From contig CAMDFO010000043.1 in assembly GCA_945897515.1 (NCBI GenBank), positions 1 through 36,218 on the forward strand: DNA of 36,218 nucleotides, in the 5' to 3' direction. Source of the stretch: Rhodoplanes serenus (GTDB lineage: Bacteria > Pseudomonadota > Alphaproteobacteria > Rhizobiales > Xanthobacteraceae). Numbering within the stretch: the first letter of the stretch is position 1; every line of letters starts with the position of its first letter. A model generated the notes under the pieces. That model searched no databases and was not told the origin of the DNA. It was given only the letters and a program-made list of their open reading frames with translations. The position numbers and the translations under genes are program-made. Positions 9,205 to 19,033 of the stretch are shown in pieces.

Positions 9205-9746
9205 GGCGCGGCGGGCCTCTGCCCGATCAGCAGGACGACGGGCTGGGATTTCGCGTAGGCCTCGTCGATCGCCGGCTTGATCTTCGGAACGTCGGATTCG
9301 TCCTCGATCTCATGGTAGGCGATGCCCATGGCGTCGAGGATCGGCTCGACGATGCGCACGCCGTAACGCTTCGACTGGCGCGGCCGGACGCCGGCCTCCT
9401 TTTCGAGCAGGCCGACCATCATCACGATCGGCAGCGAATAATCGACCGCGACGCCGCGGATCGCGTTGATGGAGTCGAGCATCCCGGTCTGCTGGATCAG
9501 CAGCACCGCGCGCTTGTCGCAATGGGCGAGGCCGGCGCAGATGCCGATGCCCTCGTCTTCCTTGCAGATGCGAACCAGCGTGGGGCCGGCGCCATTGGCG
9601 AGCGGGCGCAGCAGACCTTCGCTGGTGGTGATATCTGGGACCGAAACAATGAACGAAATGCCGCTCGCCTTGATTTCCCGCAGAATGCTCGCGCCGGAGA
9701 GCCCAGCCGCGGGCTGTCCCCGATCCGCACCCGCCTGCACGCTCAT
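9201..9746 (-). CDS. TPP-dependent decarboxylase, N-terminal-domain subunit
   Basis: A 181-residue protein equal to the pyrimidine-binding domain of a TPP enzyme: SFIVSVPDITTSEGLL (31-46), CKEDEGIGICAGLA (61-74, with the conserved activating glutamate) and LLIQQTGMLDSINAIRG (82-98). It resembles the alpha subunit of sulfopyruvate decarboxylase (ComD). I placed the start at the ATG 9746; the frame opens at 9782, but that adds a poorly conserved 12 residues. It is the first gene of the operon alpha-beta-Bug. Unlike typical one-chain phosphonopyruvate decarboxylases, the two domains are separate genes here, as in coenzyme M synthesis, although nothing else of that pathway is nearby. Confidence 0.82.
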   Translation of the reverse strand: MSVQAGADRGQPAAGLSGASILREIKASGISFIVSVPDITTSEGLLRPLANGAGPTLVRICKEDEGIGICAGLAHCDKRAVLLIQQTGMLDSINAIRGVAVDYSLPIVMMVGLLEKEAGVRPRQSKRYGVRIVEPILDAMGIAYHEIEDESDVPKIKPAIDEAYAKSQPVVLLIGQRPAAP

Positions 9747-9849
9747 TCCAAACCCCCGCCGGCAACGCAGGGATGCTAGCACAGGTCCGGCACGCGTGAA
9801 GGGGCTTGCGATGTCCCTTCACGCCGAAAAATTTCGAGGCTGCTCGCGG

Positions 9850-10365
9850 CTAGACGACGGGGTTGGACATTGTCACGACGTTGCCCGCCGGGCTGGCCAC
9901 GGGCGCGGCTTTGGTCGTCTCGCTTCGGACCTGAGCACGCGACGGCGCCTCGACCGGCTTCTCCAGCCGACGCGACATTCCCTCGAACTGCGCATTCTCG
10001 TCGATCATGAGGGACTGCTTGTAGATCTCGCCGTCGACCACCGCGGTGTTCGTCAGCTTGACGCTGTTGCCGTGGATCGTGCCCTTGAAAGCGCCGCTGA
10101 TGACCATGTCCTGGGCCATCGCCTTGCCCTCGACATAAGCGCCTTCGCTAATGACAAGCTGCGCGGCGTGGATATCGCCAACCACGCGCCCGAAGATCTG
10201 GACCGAGCCGGCGGAGATGATGTTGCCGGTGATCAGCATGCCGGCAGCCAGCGTAGAGGCCTGTTCCGGGGCGGCTTTGACCGCCGCGGTCTTGTCGGCG
10301 GGCTTGGTCTCGGTCAGGGATACGACCTTGTCGCGCTCGTTCTTGGGCGGGGAAAAATAGCTCAC
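9850..10365 (-). CDS. Bactofilin, polymer-forming cytoskeletal protein
   Basis: A 171-residue bactofilin. The central beta-helix (about 40-132) shows repeated short hydrophobic/Gly rungs (MLITGNIISAGSVQIFGRVVG, then DMVISGAFKGTIHG), with disordered charged tails on both sides. Bactofilins polymerise without nucleotide and organise cell-wall and polar functions at the inner membrane. The start is a GTG at 10365, chosen because AGGAGA stands 5 bases before it. The longer frame to 10473 has no comparable site and its first 36 residues do not look like the family. It is transcribed toward the decarboxylase operon (103-base gap) and divergently from the DUF6494 gene. Confidence 0.87.
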   Translation of the reverse strand: MSYFSPPKNERDKVVSLTETKPADKTAAVKAAPEQASTLAAGMLITGNIISAGSVQIFGRVVGDIHAAQLVISEGAYVEGKAMAQDMVISGAFKGTIHGNSVKLTNTAVVDGEIYKQSLMIDENAQFEGMSRRLEKPVEAPSRAQVRSETTKAAPVASPAGNVVTMSNPVV

Positions 10366-10370
10366 GGGAC

Positions 10371-10376
10371 TCTCCT
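10371..10376 (-). promoter_or_regulatory. Ribosome binding site fixing the bactofilin GTG start
   Basis: On the minus strand this reads AGGAGA, 5 bases before the GTG at 10365. It is the only strong Shine-Dalgarno match in the upstream 110 bases and decides against the longer reading frame. Confidence 0.7.
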
Positions 10377-10599
10377 GCAGCTGCGGTGTTTGCTCGGATT
10401 GCGCTGGGATGGACGATAATATGAGCGGGGCACGGGCGGGCCGGAAACCTGGATTCATCAATAACGCGGCCACGAACCGGTTGAAAAATCCGATGTCCGT
10501 CCAAGCCTTGCGCTTGACGCCGCGGCGCGGATCGCGACCTTAACGCCGTCGGTTCGCCTGCCAGCCGGAACGCAAGCGGACGTTCGAGGGATGCGCCAA

Positions 10600-10806
10600 A
10601 TGGATGACAAGGCTTTGAACGCAGCGGTCGCCAAATTCCTGAAGACGGTCAGCTTCACCGCGCAGGGCGAAATCGAGAAGGCGCTGCGCCAGGCGTTTGC
10701 CAGCGGGAAACTCAAAGGCGGCGAAACCTTCACGGCCGGCGTGACGCTGTCGAGCGACAAGATCGATCTCAACGTCACGCTTTACAGCAAGATCGAGCTT
10801 CGATGA
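10600..10806 (+). CDS. DUF6494-like small protein
   Basis: A 68-residue protein with the pattern ALNAAVAKFLKTVSFTAQGEIEKALRQAF (N-terminal helical part, about 4-32) followed by a beta-rich C-terminal part with DKIDLNVTLYSKIEL. This fits the uncharacterised DUF6494 family of alphaproteobacteria, whose members have the same length and REIEKA/LKG features. I chose the second ATG (10600) because gaggg lies 9 bases before it; the ATG at 10591 abuts that site. It is divergent from bactofilin and convergent with the Tat-exported protein. The function is unknown. Confidence 0.7.
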   Translation: MDDKALNAAVAKFLKTVSFTAQGEIEKALRQAFASGKLKGGETFTAGVTLSSDKIDLNVTLYSKIELR

Positions 10807-10813
10807 GAGTGCT

Positions 10814-10840
10814 GCCGGGCGCTCTGGCCTCGCGCCCGGC
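10814..10840. terminator. Hairpin between convergent genes
   Basis: A perfect 9-bp stem, gccgggcgc (10814-10822) and gcgcccggc (10832-10840), with a 9-base loop, placed in the 42-base gap between the two convergent stop codons. The U run is poor on both strands, so it may block read-through or protect 3' ends rather than act as a strict intrinsic terminator. Confidence 0.5.
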
Positions 10841-10848
10841 CTGCCGCC

Positions 10849-12210
10849 TTACCGCACACGGTTGCCGCTGATTTGCAGGTTGGCGTAGCGCGCGTGCTCC
10901 TTGATCAGGTCTCCGGACACGGCTTTCGCGAAATCCATGCCGACGATCGCGCCGCGCGTCGCACCGCCGATCATGTTGCCTGAGATGACCGCGGTGCCCG
11001 CGCCGCTCGCCACCGACACGGCGATGCCGAAGCCGGCCGAACGCACGACGTTGCCGACGATCGAGACGTCGCGCAGATGCTGACCCCATCCGACGCTGAT
11101 GCCGGCGTTCGGCGCGTTCTCGATCACGTTGCCGGTGACCGCAGCGTCGGCCTCGACGCCGATGCCGATGCCGGCGCTGTCGGCCGGGTTGGTGCCGGCC
11201 GGACGCTTGGCCTTCAGATTGCGGATCAGATTGCCCTGCACCACGGCGAGACGGCCGCCCTCGTTGAAGTTGGTCACCACGATGCCCAGCGCCGCGCCGT
11301 CGACGGTGTTGTTGGAAATCACCGCGCCCTCGAAGCCGAACTCCGAATAGATCGCGACCTCGCCGATCTCGGTAATGACGTTGCCGACGATCTGGATGTT
11401 GGAAGCGGCGTTGCCGCGCACCGCCGTGAATGCCGCACGGCTGATGCGGTTGCCGCGCACCATGACGTTGCCGGCACGGAACACGTTGACGGCGTTGCCG
11501 TATTGGCCGGAGCCGCCGCGCTTGTTGTCGATATCCTCGATCCGGTTGTCGAGCACCAGCGTGCCGTCGTCGCCCGAGGTCGAGCGCCAGACCAGGATGC
11601 CGTTGTTGCCGCAATTGCGAATGACGTTGTTCTGGACCGTGAGCCCGCGCCCGTCGCGCGAGAAGATCGCGGCATCGGCTGCGCCCATGATGGTGTTGCC
11701 GGCGATCGTGCCGGCGACCTGATCGAGCACGATGCCGTTGCGGCCCGAGCCGAGGATGTCGCAATCGACGATGCGCAGGTCGCCCGCTTCGGACAGGCGC
11801 ACCAACGCGCCGCCTTCCGGCAGCGGCCGGTTGTCGCCGTCAATCACCAGGCCGGAGAGCGTGACGTTGTCGGCGCGCGGACCCGAGATCATGGCGGAGC
11901 CGCCGCTGAAGATCAGCCGGGTCGCGCCGCGAACGCCGACGAGCTGGGTGCCGATCGGGAGCTTCAACTCGCGGGTACGGTATTCGCCGGGCCCGAGCAC
12001 CAGCGGCACGCGCGCACCGGCGGTCTGGTCGATGGCGCTTTGCAGCATGTTGGTCTGGTCGGCGCCGCCTCCGGCGCGCACGCCGAGCTTGGTTGCATCG
12101 ACGCCGAGTGTGGTCAGTGGAGCAGCGACCGCGGGCATCGCCAGTGTCGTAACCGGAACGGCGCCGGACAGTGCAGAGAGGACGACGAGGCGGCGGCGGC
12201 TGATGTCCAT
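10849..12210 (-). CDS. TIGR03808-type Tat-exported beta-helix protein
   Basis: A 453-residue protein with a twin-arginine signal (MDISRRRLVVLSAL, Arg5-Arg7, cleavage about residue 30). The body is a long right-handed parallel beta-helix: repeats of the form GNxI / NNxI, for example IAGNTIMG, VQNNVIRNCGNNGI, VRGNRISRA, VGNVITE, SNNTVDG, VQGNLIRN, TGNVIEN, VGNVVRSAG and SGNMIGG. It matches the Rhizobiales family described as a twin-arginine-translocated repetitive protein. Related folds are pectate lyase-like carbohydrate enzymes, but no catalytic cluster is evident. Start at 12210 is set by the Tat signal; the frame opens 30 codons earlier. Folding before export is implied by the Tat route. 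The role is unknown, perhaps periplasmic polysaccharide binding. Confidence 0.88.
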   Translation of the reverse strand: MDISRRRLVVLSALSGAVPVTTLAMPAVAAPLTTLGVDATKLGVRAGGGADQTNMLQSAIDQTAGARVPLVLGPGEYRTRELKLPIGTQLVGVRGATRLIFSGGSAMISGPRADNVTLSGLVIDGDNRPLPEGGALVRLSEAGDLRIVDCDILGSGRNGIVLDQVAGTIAGNTIMGAADAAIFSRDGRGLTVQNNVIRNCGNNGILVWRSTSGDDGTLVLDNRIEDIDNKRGGSGQYGNAVNVFRAGNVMVRGNRISRAAFTAVRGNAASNIQIVGNVITEIGEVAIYSEFGFEGAVISNNTVDGAALGIVVTNFNEGGRLAVVQGNLIRNLKAKRPAGTNPADSAGIGIGVEADAAVTGNVIENAPNAGISVGWGQHLRDVSIVGNVVRSAGFGIAVSVASGAGTAVISGNMIGGATRGAIVGMDFAKAVSGDLIKEHARYANLQISGNRVR

Positions 12211-12355
12211 GATCCGGTCCCAATGAGATTTCCGGACCAAACACTTCAAGTCGCGGGCCAGAAATCCTGTGTCGGATCGGGACAGACCGCCCGGCGCCAC
12301 ACAGGGTTAACGGCGCAGGCGTGCCGCAATGAGAATCGCAGGTCTTTCGGGGCGG

Positions 12356-12673
12356 CTATTTCGGGACGGCTGAGGATCTGCGGGCCGAGCGGGTCGGCGG
12401 GGCTTTTTGCGCCGGCGCAGGCTCCTTCACGAATTCGAGCCCCATTTCATCGCCGTCCCGCCAGGCCACCTTGCAGCGGCGCTGCGCCCCGTTTTGGCCG
12501 AGCACCAGAAGGACTTCAGACTCTGGTGCCTGAGGCAGGGCGACCACCACGCGCGCGCCGGTGGCGGAAATATCGGCGAGCAGGCAGTTGAACGGTGGCG
12601 ATCCGCCGCCGAGATCGACCTGCACGCGATACTTGAGCGACCTGCGGGGGCTTTTGCGTTTTTCGGAGTTCAT
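12356..12673 (-). CDS. PilZ domain protein
   Basis: A 105-residue single-domain PilZ protein. The c-di-GMP contact motifs are present: RKSPRR (6-11) and DISATG (34-39). Then comes a beta-barrel sequence to about residue 82 (EMGLEFV) and a basic Ala/Pro-rich tail. PilZ proteins act as second-messenger receptors controlling motility or exopolysaccharide. The ATG at 12673 follows directly from the domain boundary; upstream extension of the frame (to 13027) overlaps meaB antisense sequence and is not real. It stands alone between two minus-strand genes. Confidence 0.85.
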   Translation of the reverse strand: MNSEKRKSPRRSLKYRVQVDLGGGSPPFNCLLADISATGARVVVALPQAPESEVLLVLGQNGAQRRCKVAWRDGDEMGLEFVKEPAPAQKAPPTRSARRSSAVPK

Positions 12674-12789
12674 GAAATTCGCGAGGCAATGTGGGGGCGG
12701 GGACGTCAATCGCCTTAGACTAGTTGTGAAATCATTGAACAATCGTGAACCATGCCCGCGCCGGTGCTCGATAGGACATCGCTTCCGCC

Positions 12790-13761
12790 CTACAGGTTGA
12801 GCGCCTTCGCGATTTCGTCCACGGCAAGCGCCGCCGACAGCCGACCTTCGGCAACTGCGGCCTCGATCTGCGGGAGCTTGGCGCGCAGGCTTGGGTCCGA
12901 CCGGAGGCGCGCGGATACGCGATCTTCGAGCATCGCCCACATCCATTTGACCTGCTGCTCGCGCCGGCGCGCGGCAAGCTCGCCGGATTGCGTCAAACGT
13001 TCCCGATGCAGCAACACTTGCGACCACATCGCCGCGACGCCTTCGCCGGTCATTGCCGAATAGGTGACCACCGGCGGCGTCCAGTTCGGCGAACGCGGCG
13101 TGAGAATATGCAGCGCGGCACGGTATTCACCGGCCGCTGAGCGGGCGCGCTGGATGTTGTCGCCGTCGGCCTTGTTGACCGCGATCATGTCGGCGAGCTC
13201 GACCAGGCCTTTCTTGATGCCCTGCAACTCGTCGCCGGCGCCGGGCAGCATCAGCGCGAGAAAAAAATCCGTCATGTCGGCCACGGCGGTTTCCGACTGG
13301 CCGATGCCGACGGTCTCCACCAGCACCACATCGTGGCCGGCGGCTTCGCAGATCAGCATGGTCTCGCGGGTCTTGGCGGCGACGCCGCCGAGCGTGCCGG
13401 ATGACGGCGACGGACGCACGAACGCGTTGTCGTTGACGGCGAGCCGCGCCATGCGGGTCTTGTCGCCGAGGATGGAACCGCCGGTGCGGGTCGAGGACGG
13501 ATCGACCGCCAGCACGGCGACCTTGTGGCCCTTGGCGGTGAGATGCGTGCCGAGCGTGTCGATGGTGGTCGACTTGCCGACGCCCGGTGCCCCCGTGATG
13601 CCGACGCGGATCGCCTTGCCGGTGTATGGCAGCAGGCCCTGCACCAGTTGATGCGCCTTCTTCTGATGGTCGGCGCGCTTGCTCTCGATCAGCGTGATGG
13701 CGCGCGCCAGCGTGGCGCGGTCGCCGCTGCGAACACCGGAAGCGAGGTCGGCGGGGCTCAT
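12790..13761 (-). CDS. meaB: Methylmalonyl-CoA mutase-associated GTPase MeaB
   Basis: A 323-residue G3E-family GTPase (ArgK/MeaB) that loads and protects the B12 cofactor of methylmalonyl-CoA mutase. Walker A GAPGVGKST is at 57-65, DPSSTRTGGSILGDKTRM at 87-104, the switch/Walker B ETVGIGQSE at 149-157 and the base motif NKAD at 196-199. Its client mutase subunits are encoded on the same strand at 16771-18927 and 20870-22738, about 3 kb and more upstream. Its start codon overlaps the stop of a PIN-domain toxin gene (ATGA, 13758-13761), so its translation is probably coupled to a toxin-antitoxin operon, which is unusual. The C-terminal region (250-323) is the usual dimerisation part. Confidence 0.93.
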   Translation of the reverse strand: MSPADLASGVRSGDRATLARAITLIESKRADHQKKAHQLVQGLLPYTGKAIRVGITGAPGVGKSTTIDTLGTHLTAKGHKVAVLAVDPSSTRTGGSILGDKTRMARLAVNDNAFVRPSPSSGTLGGVAAKTRETMLICEAAGHDVVLVETVGIGQSETAVADMTDFFLALMLPGAGDELQGIKKGLVELADMIAVNKADGDNIQRARSAAGEYRAALHILTPRSPNWTPPVVTYSAMTGEGVAAMWSQVLLHRERLTQSGELAARRREQQVKWMWAMLEDRVSARLRSDPSLRAKLPQIEAAVAEGRLSAALAVDEIAKALNL

Positions 13762-14174
13762 GACGCTGCGGCGGGGAGGAGAGCGATGTTTAGTTTAGCG
13801 GCGGCGGTGCGCATGGCGCGGTCGAGTGTGGCAAGCGTGGCCCGATGATGGAGCGCGAGCTGTACATAGACCGCGTCGTAGGTAGTCAGATCATGGGTTA
13901 CCGCGAACTGCGCCATGGGTCCGATCTCGTCGACCTCAAGCGGCGGCTGGACTCGAATGTCGAAAACGTCGAGCCGATCAATGAGCCCGTGCAATCCTTC
14001 AATCGACAGCTTGTTCATTCGTAGATTGGGCCGCAGCGTATTGCTGACCTCCAAGGGCCAGTGGCTGGGAACAAGAACTGGAACCCCCAGCAGCGCTTCG
14101 AAAGTCTCCATAGACACGGATGGATGCGGTTCGGCGAGCCACTCGACGATTAGTGATGCGTCGAGAACGATCAA
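13758..14174 (-). CDS. PIN-domain toxin, VapC-like ribonuclease
   Basis: A 138-residue PIN nuclease. The acidic metal-binding residues are Asp5 (IVLDASL), Glu42 (PLEVSN), Asp100 (TTYDAVY) and Asp118 (TLDRAM), the complete four-acid set. It should cleave RNA (tRNA or mRNA) when free of antitoxin. The start is a TTG at 14174 overlapping the antitoxin stop (TTGA), with GAGGGA shortly upstream. Translation therefore depends on the antitoxin gene and is probably kept low by the rare start. The gene's own stop overlaps the meaB start by 4 bases. The pairing is Phd-type antitoxin with PIN toxin. Confidence 0.87.
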   Translation of the reverse strand: MIVLDASLIVEWLAEPHPSVSMETFEALLGVPVLVPSHWPLEVSNTLRPNLRMNKLSIEGLHGLIDRLDVFDIRVQPPLEVDEIGPMAQFAVTHDLTTYDAVYVQLALHHRATLATLDRAMRTAAAKLNIALLPAAAS

Positions 14175-14425
14175 GGCCGTCCCTCTTCAATGCGGGCTTT
14201 GATTTCCTCGCGTGTCAGATTGAGATTGAGCCGCCGCCCAAATTGCCAGAGTTCGCGGAGCGCCTTGCGACGTTCTTCGATCGCCTCCGGGCTGAGTTTC
14301 TCGGCCTGAACCAATCTCGCCACCGGCTTGCCATGCCGGGTGATCACGATCTCGCCGCCCTTCTCGACCTCGTCCACGAGGCTGGAAAGGTGGGTTTTCG
14401 CGTCGAAAATTCCGACGTGTTTCAT
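14171..14425 (-). CDS. Phd/YefM-family antitoxin
   Basis: An 84-residue antitoxin. The N-terminal DNA-binding part has HVGIFDAKTHLSSLVDEVEKGGEIVITRHGKPVARLV (3-39), the prevent-host-death signature. The C-terminal tail (46-84), rich in charged helices, should wrap the toxin. It is the first gene of the operon antitoxin-toxin-meaB and overlaps the toxin start by 4 bases. Such antitoxins repress their own promoter, and a perfect inverted repeat lies 18 bases upstream of the start. Confidence 0.9.
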   Translation of the reverse strand: MKHVGIFDAKTHLSSLVDEVEKGGEIVITRHGKPVARLVQAEKLSPEAIEERRKALRELWQFGRRLNLNLTREEIKARIEEGRP

Positions 14426-14443
14426 GGCGAGTCCACAATCTAA

Positions 14444-14456
14444 CTAGTTTGACTAG
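14444..14456. promoter_or_regulatory. Candidate antitoxin operator, CTAGT-TTG-ACTAG
   Basis: A perfect 5-bp inverted repeat with a 3-base spacer (CTAGTTTGACTAG), 18 bases before the antitoxin ATG. It is AT-rich in an otherwise GC-rich region. An aatata stretch just beyond it (14462-14467; TATATT on the minus strand) could be the -10 element. Autorepression by the Phd-like protein and its complex is the expected use; binding is not shown. Confidence 0.5.
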
Positions 14457-14591
14457 ACCAGAATATAGCTCAAATTGCGCCTTTTCGGAAGAGCCTTTCC
14501 ACAGGTCGCGCTGTTAGCCATGAACCTTAAAGCGGCTCGCCAACACCAAAGGGTTATATAGTCTTAACGCGCGAGATCGTGGGGCGTGCGA

Positions 14592-16760
14592 ATGCGTCAG
14601 CGAGTGGCGGTTGTTGCCTGGGCGGCGCTGGTTGCGGTGGGGTTCAGCCATGGGCCCGCGCTGGCATCGGACCTTGTCTGGCAGGTCGAAAGCCCCTTCA
14701 GGTTGTTCAAGAACGGCAGCGCTTTTGCGCTTCATGAGAACGCCTACAAGCAGGTGCGCGGCGCGTCCGATGCGGCCATCCCGGCCGACATCGTCTGGAA
14801 GACCGAGCGCCGGCTGAACGACCCGGATTGCAAGGACCGCTCTTCACCCGGCGCCTGCGCGGCGACTGCGGGCAAGCGCTATGAGCAATCCCGCCTCGGG
14901 TGGGCTGCTCAGACCCTTCCCGGCGTCTGCTACGAAACCAACGGCAGCCCGCGGCGCTATTCGGTGATGTGCGACCGGAAATACTCCTGGGGCACCGCCA
15001 AGGAAGACTACGTCCTGCCGCAGGCCCACACCGTGACCATCGCCCTGTCGGCGGAGCGTCTCGCCGAGGTAGGCGCCGGTGAATGCGTGTGGAGCTGGCG
15101 CCCGCGAGCAACAGCCGGCAAGGCCGAGACCCGCAAGCTCGCCTGCAAGAACACGCTGACCAGTCCGCGCGTGCCGTTCGCGCTCGACCGCGCGGTGTCG
15201 GGCGTTGCGGTCACGGTCAAGCTGCCGGATGGGCGCGAACTCTCCGATCCCGGCGTCATCGTTGACGACGTGCTGGTCGTGGCGCTCGGCGACTCGTTCG
15301 CCTCGGGCGAAAGCAATCCGGACCGGCCGGTGAGCTTCAGCGGCAGCCGCGAGATGCTTTACGACCCGACCATGCATCGTGACGAGTTGGCGTCGCGCAA
15401 GACCAAGGCGCAGACGAATTTCGCCGTCGCCAACGCCGACGAGGGCTTCAATCCGAAGGTGCTGCCGCGCCGCCGGCTCGAGGACGAAGAAAAGTCCCTG
15501 ATGTACCGCGGCGCCTCGCGCGAGTTCCTCAATGCCTTTGAACAGCGCTCGGCGCGCTGGTTCAGTGCCGACTGCCACCGATCGCAATACGGCTATCCGT
15601 TCCGGGTCGGCCTGCAACTCGCGCTCGAGAATCGCCACCGCTCGGTGACGCTGGTCTCGCTCGCCTGTTCGGGCTCCGAGGTCACCGAAGGGCTGTTCCT
15701 CGAAATGGCGGCGCGCGAAGGCAAGGACGCCACCGTGCGCGCCCAGTTCGACCAGCTCAGCGATCTGATCTGCCGTGGCGGCACGGCCGCGCGCACCCAG
15801 AACGCCACCTACAGCCTGCCGTTCTACAGCGCAGGCAGCACCAGCATCGAGATGCGAGAAATTGCGCAGCGCTGGTGCCCGCTGGCGCAGCGCAAGCGTC
15901 CGATTGACCTCGTGCTCATGTCGATCGGCGGCAACGACGTCGGTTTTGGTGCGCTCGCGCTGTATTCCATAACCGAGAGCGCATCCGATTTCGCGCCGAT
16001 CGCCGGACTGGTCGGACATCAGATCCGCTATGCGCCGAACGTCTCGCGGGTCTATCTCAATCAACTCGACAAGCGGCTGCGCGCGGTGCGCGATGCGCTG
16101 CGCGACGGCTTCGGCGTCGATCCCGGCCGCGTCGTGCAGAACGGCTATGAGCCGCTGCAGTATGACGAGAACGGCCAGTTCTGCGGCAGCCAGCCCACGC
16201 TCGGCATGGACGTGCATCCGACGCTCAAGTTCAACAAGGCGCGCGTGGCTGAAACCGCCGAGTTCTTCCGCGATTTCGTCAAGCGGCTGGAATGCACCGC
16301 CAATGCCGGCAAGCCCGGCTGTCCGTCGGGTCTCGCGACCGATCAGGGCACCGGCTTCCAACTGGTAACCGAGCATCAGGTGAAGTTCGCCAGGCGCGGC
16401 ATCTGCGCCCGCAACCCGCGCCAGGCGCTGATGGACGGTCTCAACATGGCGATGCCGCGCAAGTCGAAGCTATCCGACGAGTTCAAGCCGTACTCGCCCG
16501 ACGCTGCGCTGCCCTACGCCTCGCGCTGGCGGCTGTTCCGCACGCCGAACGACGCCTTCCTCGCCGCCAACACGCACAAGGAAGGACTGTCGCCTTTCGA
16601 TATCATGCAGCCGGCTTATGCCGGGCTGATCAGCGGCGCGGTGCATCCGAGCGCGGAAGGTCACGCCATCGTCGCCGACTCGGTGATGAGCTACGCGCGC
16701 AACGTGCTAGACCGGCGGCCCAATATCGAGATCCGGACGGTGACGACGGGCTCGCGGTGA
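14592..16760 (+). CDS. Large exported SGNH/GDSL-like hydrolase
   Basis: A 722-residue protein with a signal peptide (about 1-25, ending ALA|SD). An N-terminal region of about 200 residues contains several cysteines and no recognised fold. It is followed by an SGNH hydrolase core: nucleophile block ALGDSFASGE (Ser235), IGGNDVGFG (Gly446, Asn448) and late HPSAEGH (His685). The usual Asp three residues before that His is absent (GAVH), so the enzyme may use a Ser-His dyad, as known for some actinobacterial lipases. The core is interrupted by long insertions, since GDS and GGND are over 200 residues apart. It is probably a periplasmic esterase acting on lipids or acetylated glycans. The frame also has a GTG at 14586; the ATG at 14592 has ggggcg upstream. 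The stop is 10 bases from the convergent mutase gene. Confidence 0.8.
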   Translation: MRQRVAVVAWAALVAVGFSHGPALASDLVWQVESPFRLFKNGSAFALHENAYKQVRGASDAAIPADIVWKTERRLNDPDCKDRSSPGACAATAGKRYEQSRLGWAAQTLPGVCYETNGSPRRYSVMCDRKYSWGTAKEDYVLPQAHTVTIALSAERLAEVGAGECVWSWRPRATAGKAETRKLACKNTLTSPRVPFALDRAVSGVAVTVKLPDGRELSDPGVIVDDVLVVALGDSFASGESNPDRPVSFSGSREMLYDPTMHRDELASRKTKAQTNFAVANADEGFNPKVLPRRRLEDEEKSLMYRGASREFLNAFEQRSARWFSADCHRSQYGYPFRVGLQLALENRHRSVTLVSLACSGSEVTEGLFLEMAAREGKDATVRAQFDQLSDLICRGGTAARTQNATYSLPFYSAGSTSIEMREIAQRWCPLAQRKRPIDLVLMSIGGNDVGFGALALYSITESASDFAPIAGLVGHQIRYAPNVSRVYLNQLDKRLRAVRDALRDGFGVDPGRVVQNGYEPLQYDENGQFCGSQPTLGMDVHPTLKFNKARVAETAEFFRDFVKRLECTANAGKPGCPSGLATDQGTGFQLVTEHQVKFARRGICARNPRQALMDGLNMAMPRKSKLSDEFKPYSPDAALPYASRWRLFRTPNDAFLAANTHKEGLSPFDIMQPAYAGLISGAVHPSAEGHAIVADSVMSYARNVLDRRPNIEIRTVTTGSR

Positions 16761-16770
16761 GGACGATCGC

Positions 16771-18927
<2,157 letters not shown>

Positions 18928-19033
18928 GGCCGCCATCTTGTTCGCAGCGCAATATAGCATGCGCAGCGTTCAGCGTCGCCACCGCCGTCGTCCGGCTTCG
19001 CAAAGCTGCTGCGCGGTCAGCGCGGCTGCGAGG

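Noticed and set aside
8635..9746. Acetolactate synthase or full one-chain TPP enzyme broken by a frameshift
   Set aside because: The two frames overlap as ATGA with proper start and domain boundaries, and they match the separate alpha and beta chains of sulfopyruvate decarboxylase in size; the central cofactor domain of acetolactate synthase is absent.
11077..12591. 504-codon plus-strand frame opposite the Tat-exported beta-helix gene
   Set aside because: Antisense of a real gene with repetitive codons; composition (Ala, Asp, His, Val repeats) is that of a shadow, and it lacks a ribosome binding site.
14844..16376. 510-codon minus-strand frame opposite the SGNH hydrolase gene
   Set aside because: Shadow frame; the plus strand carries signal peptide and catalytic motifs, the minus translation has neither.
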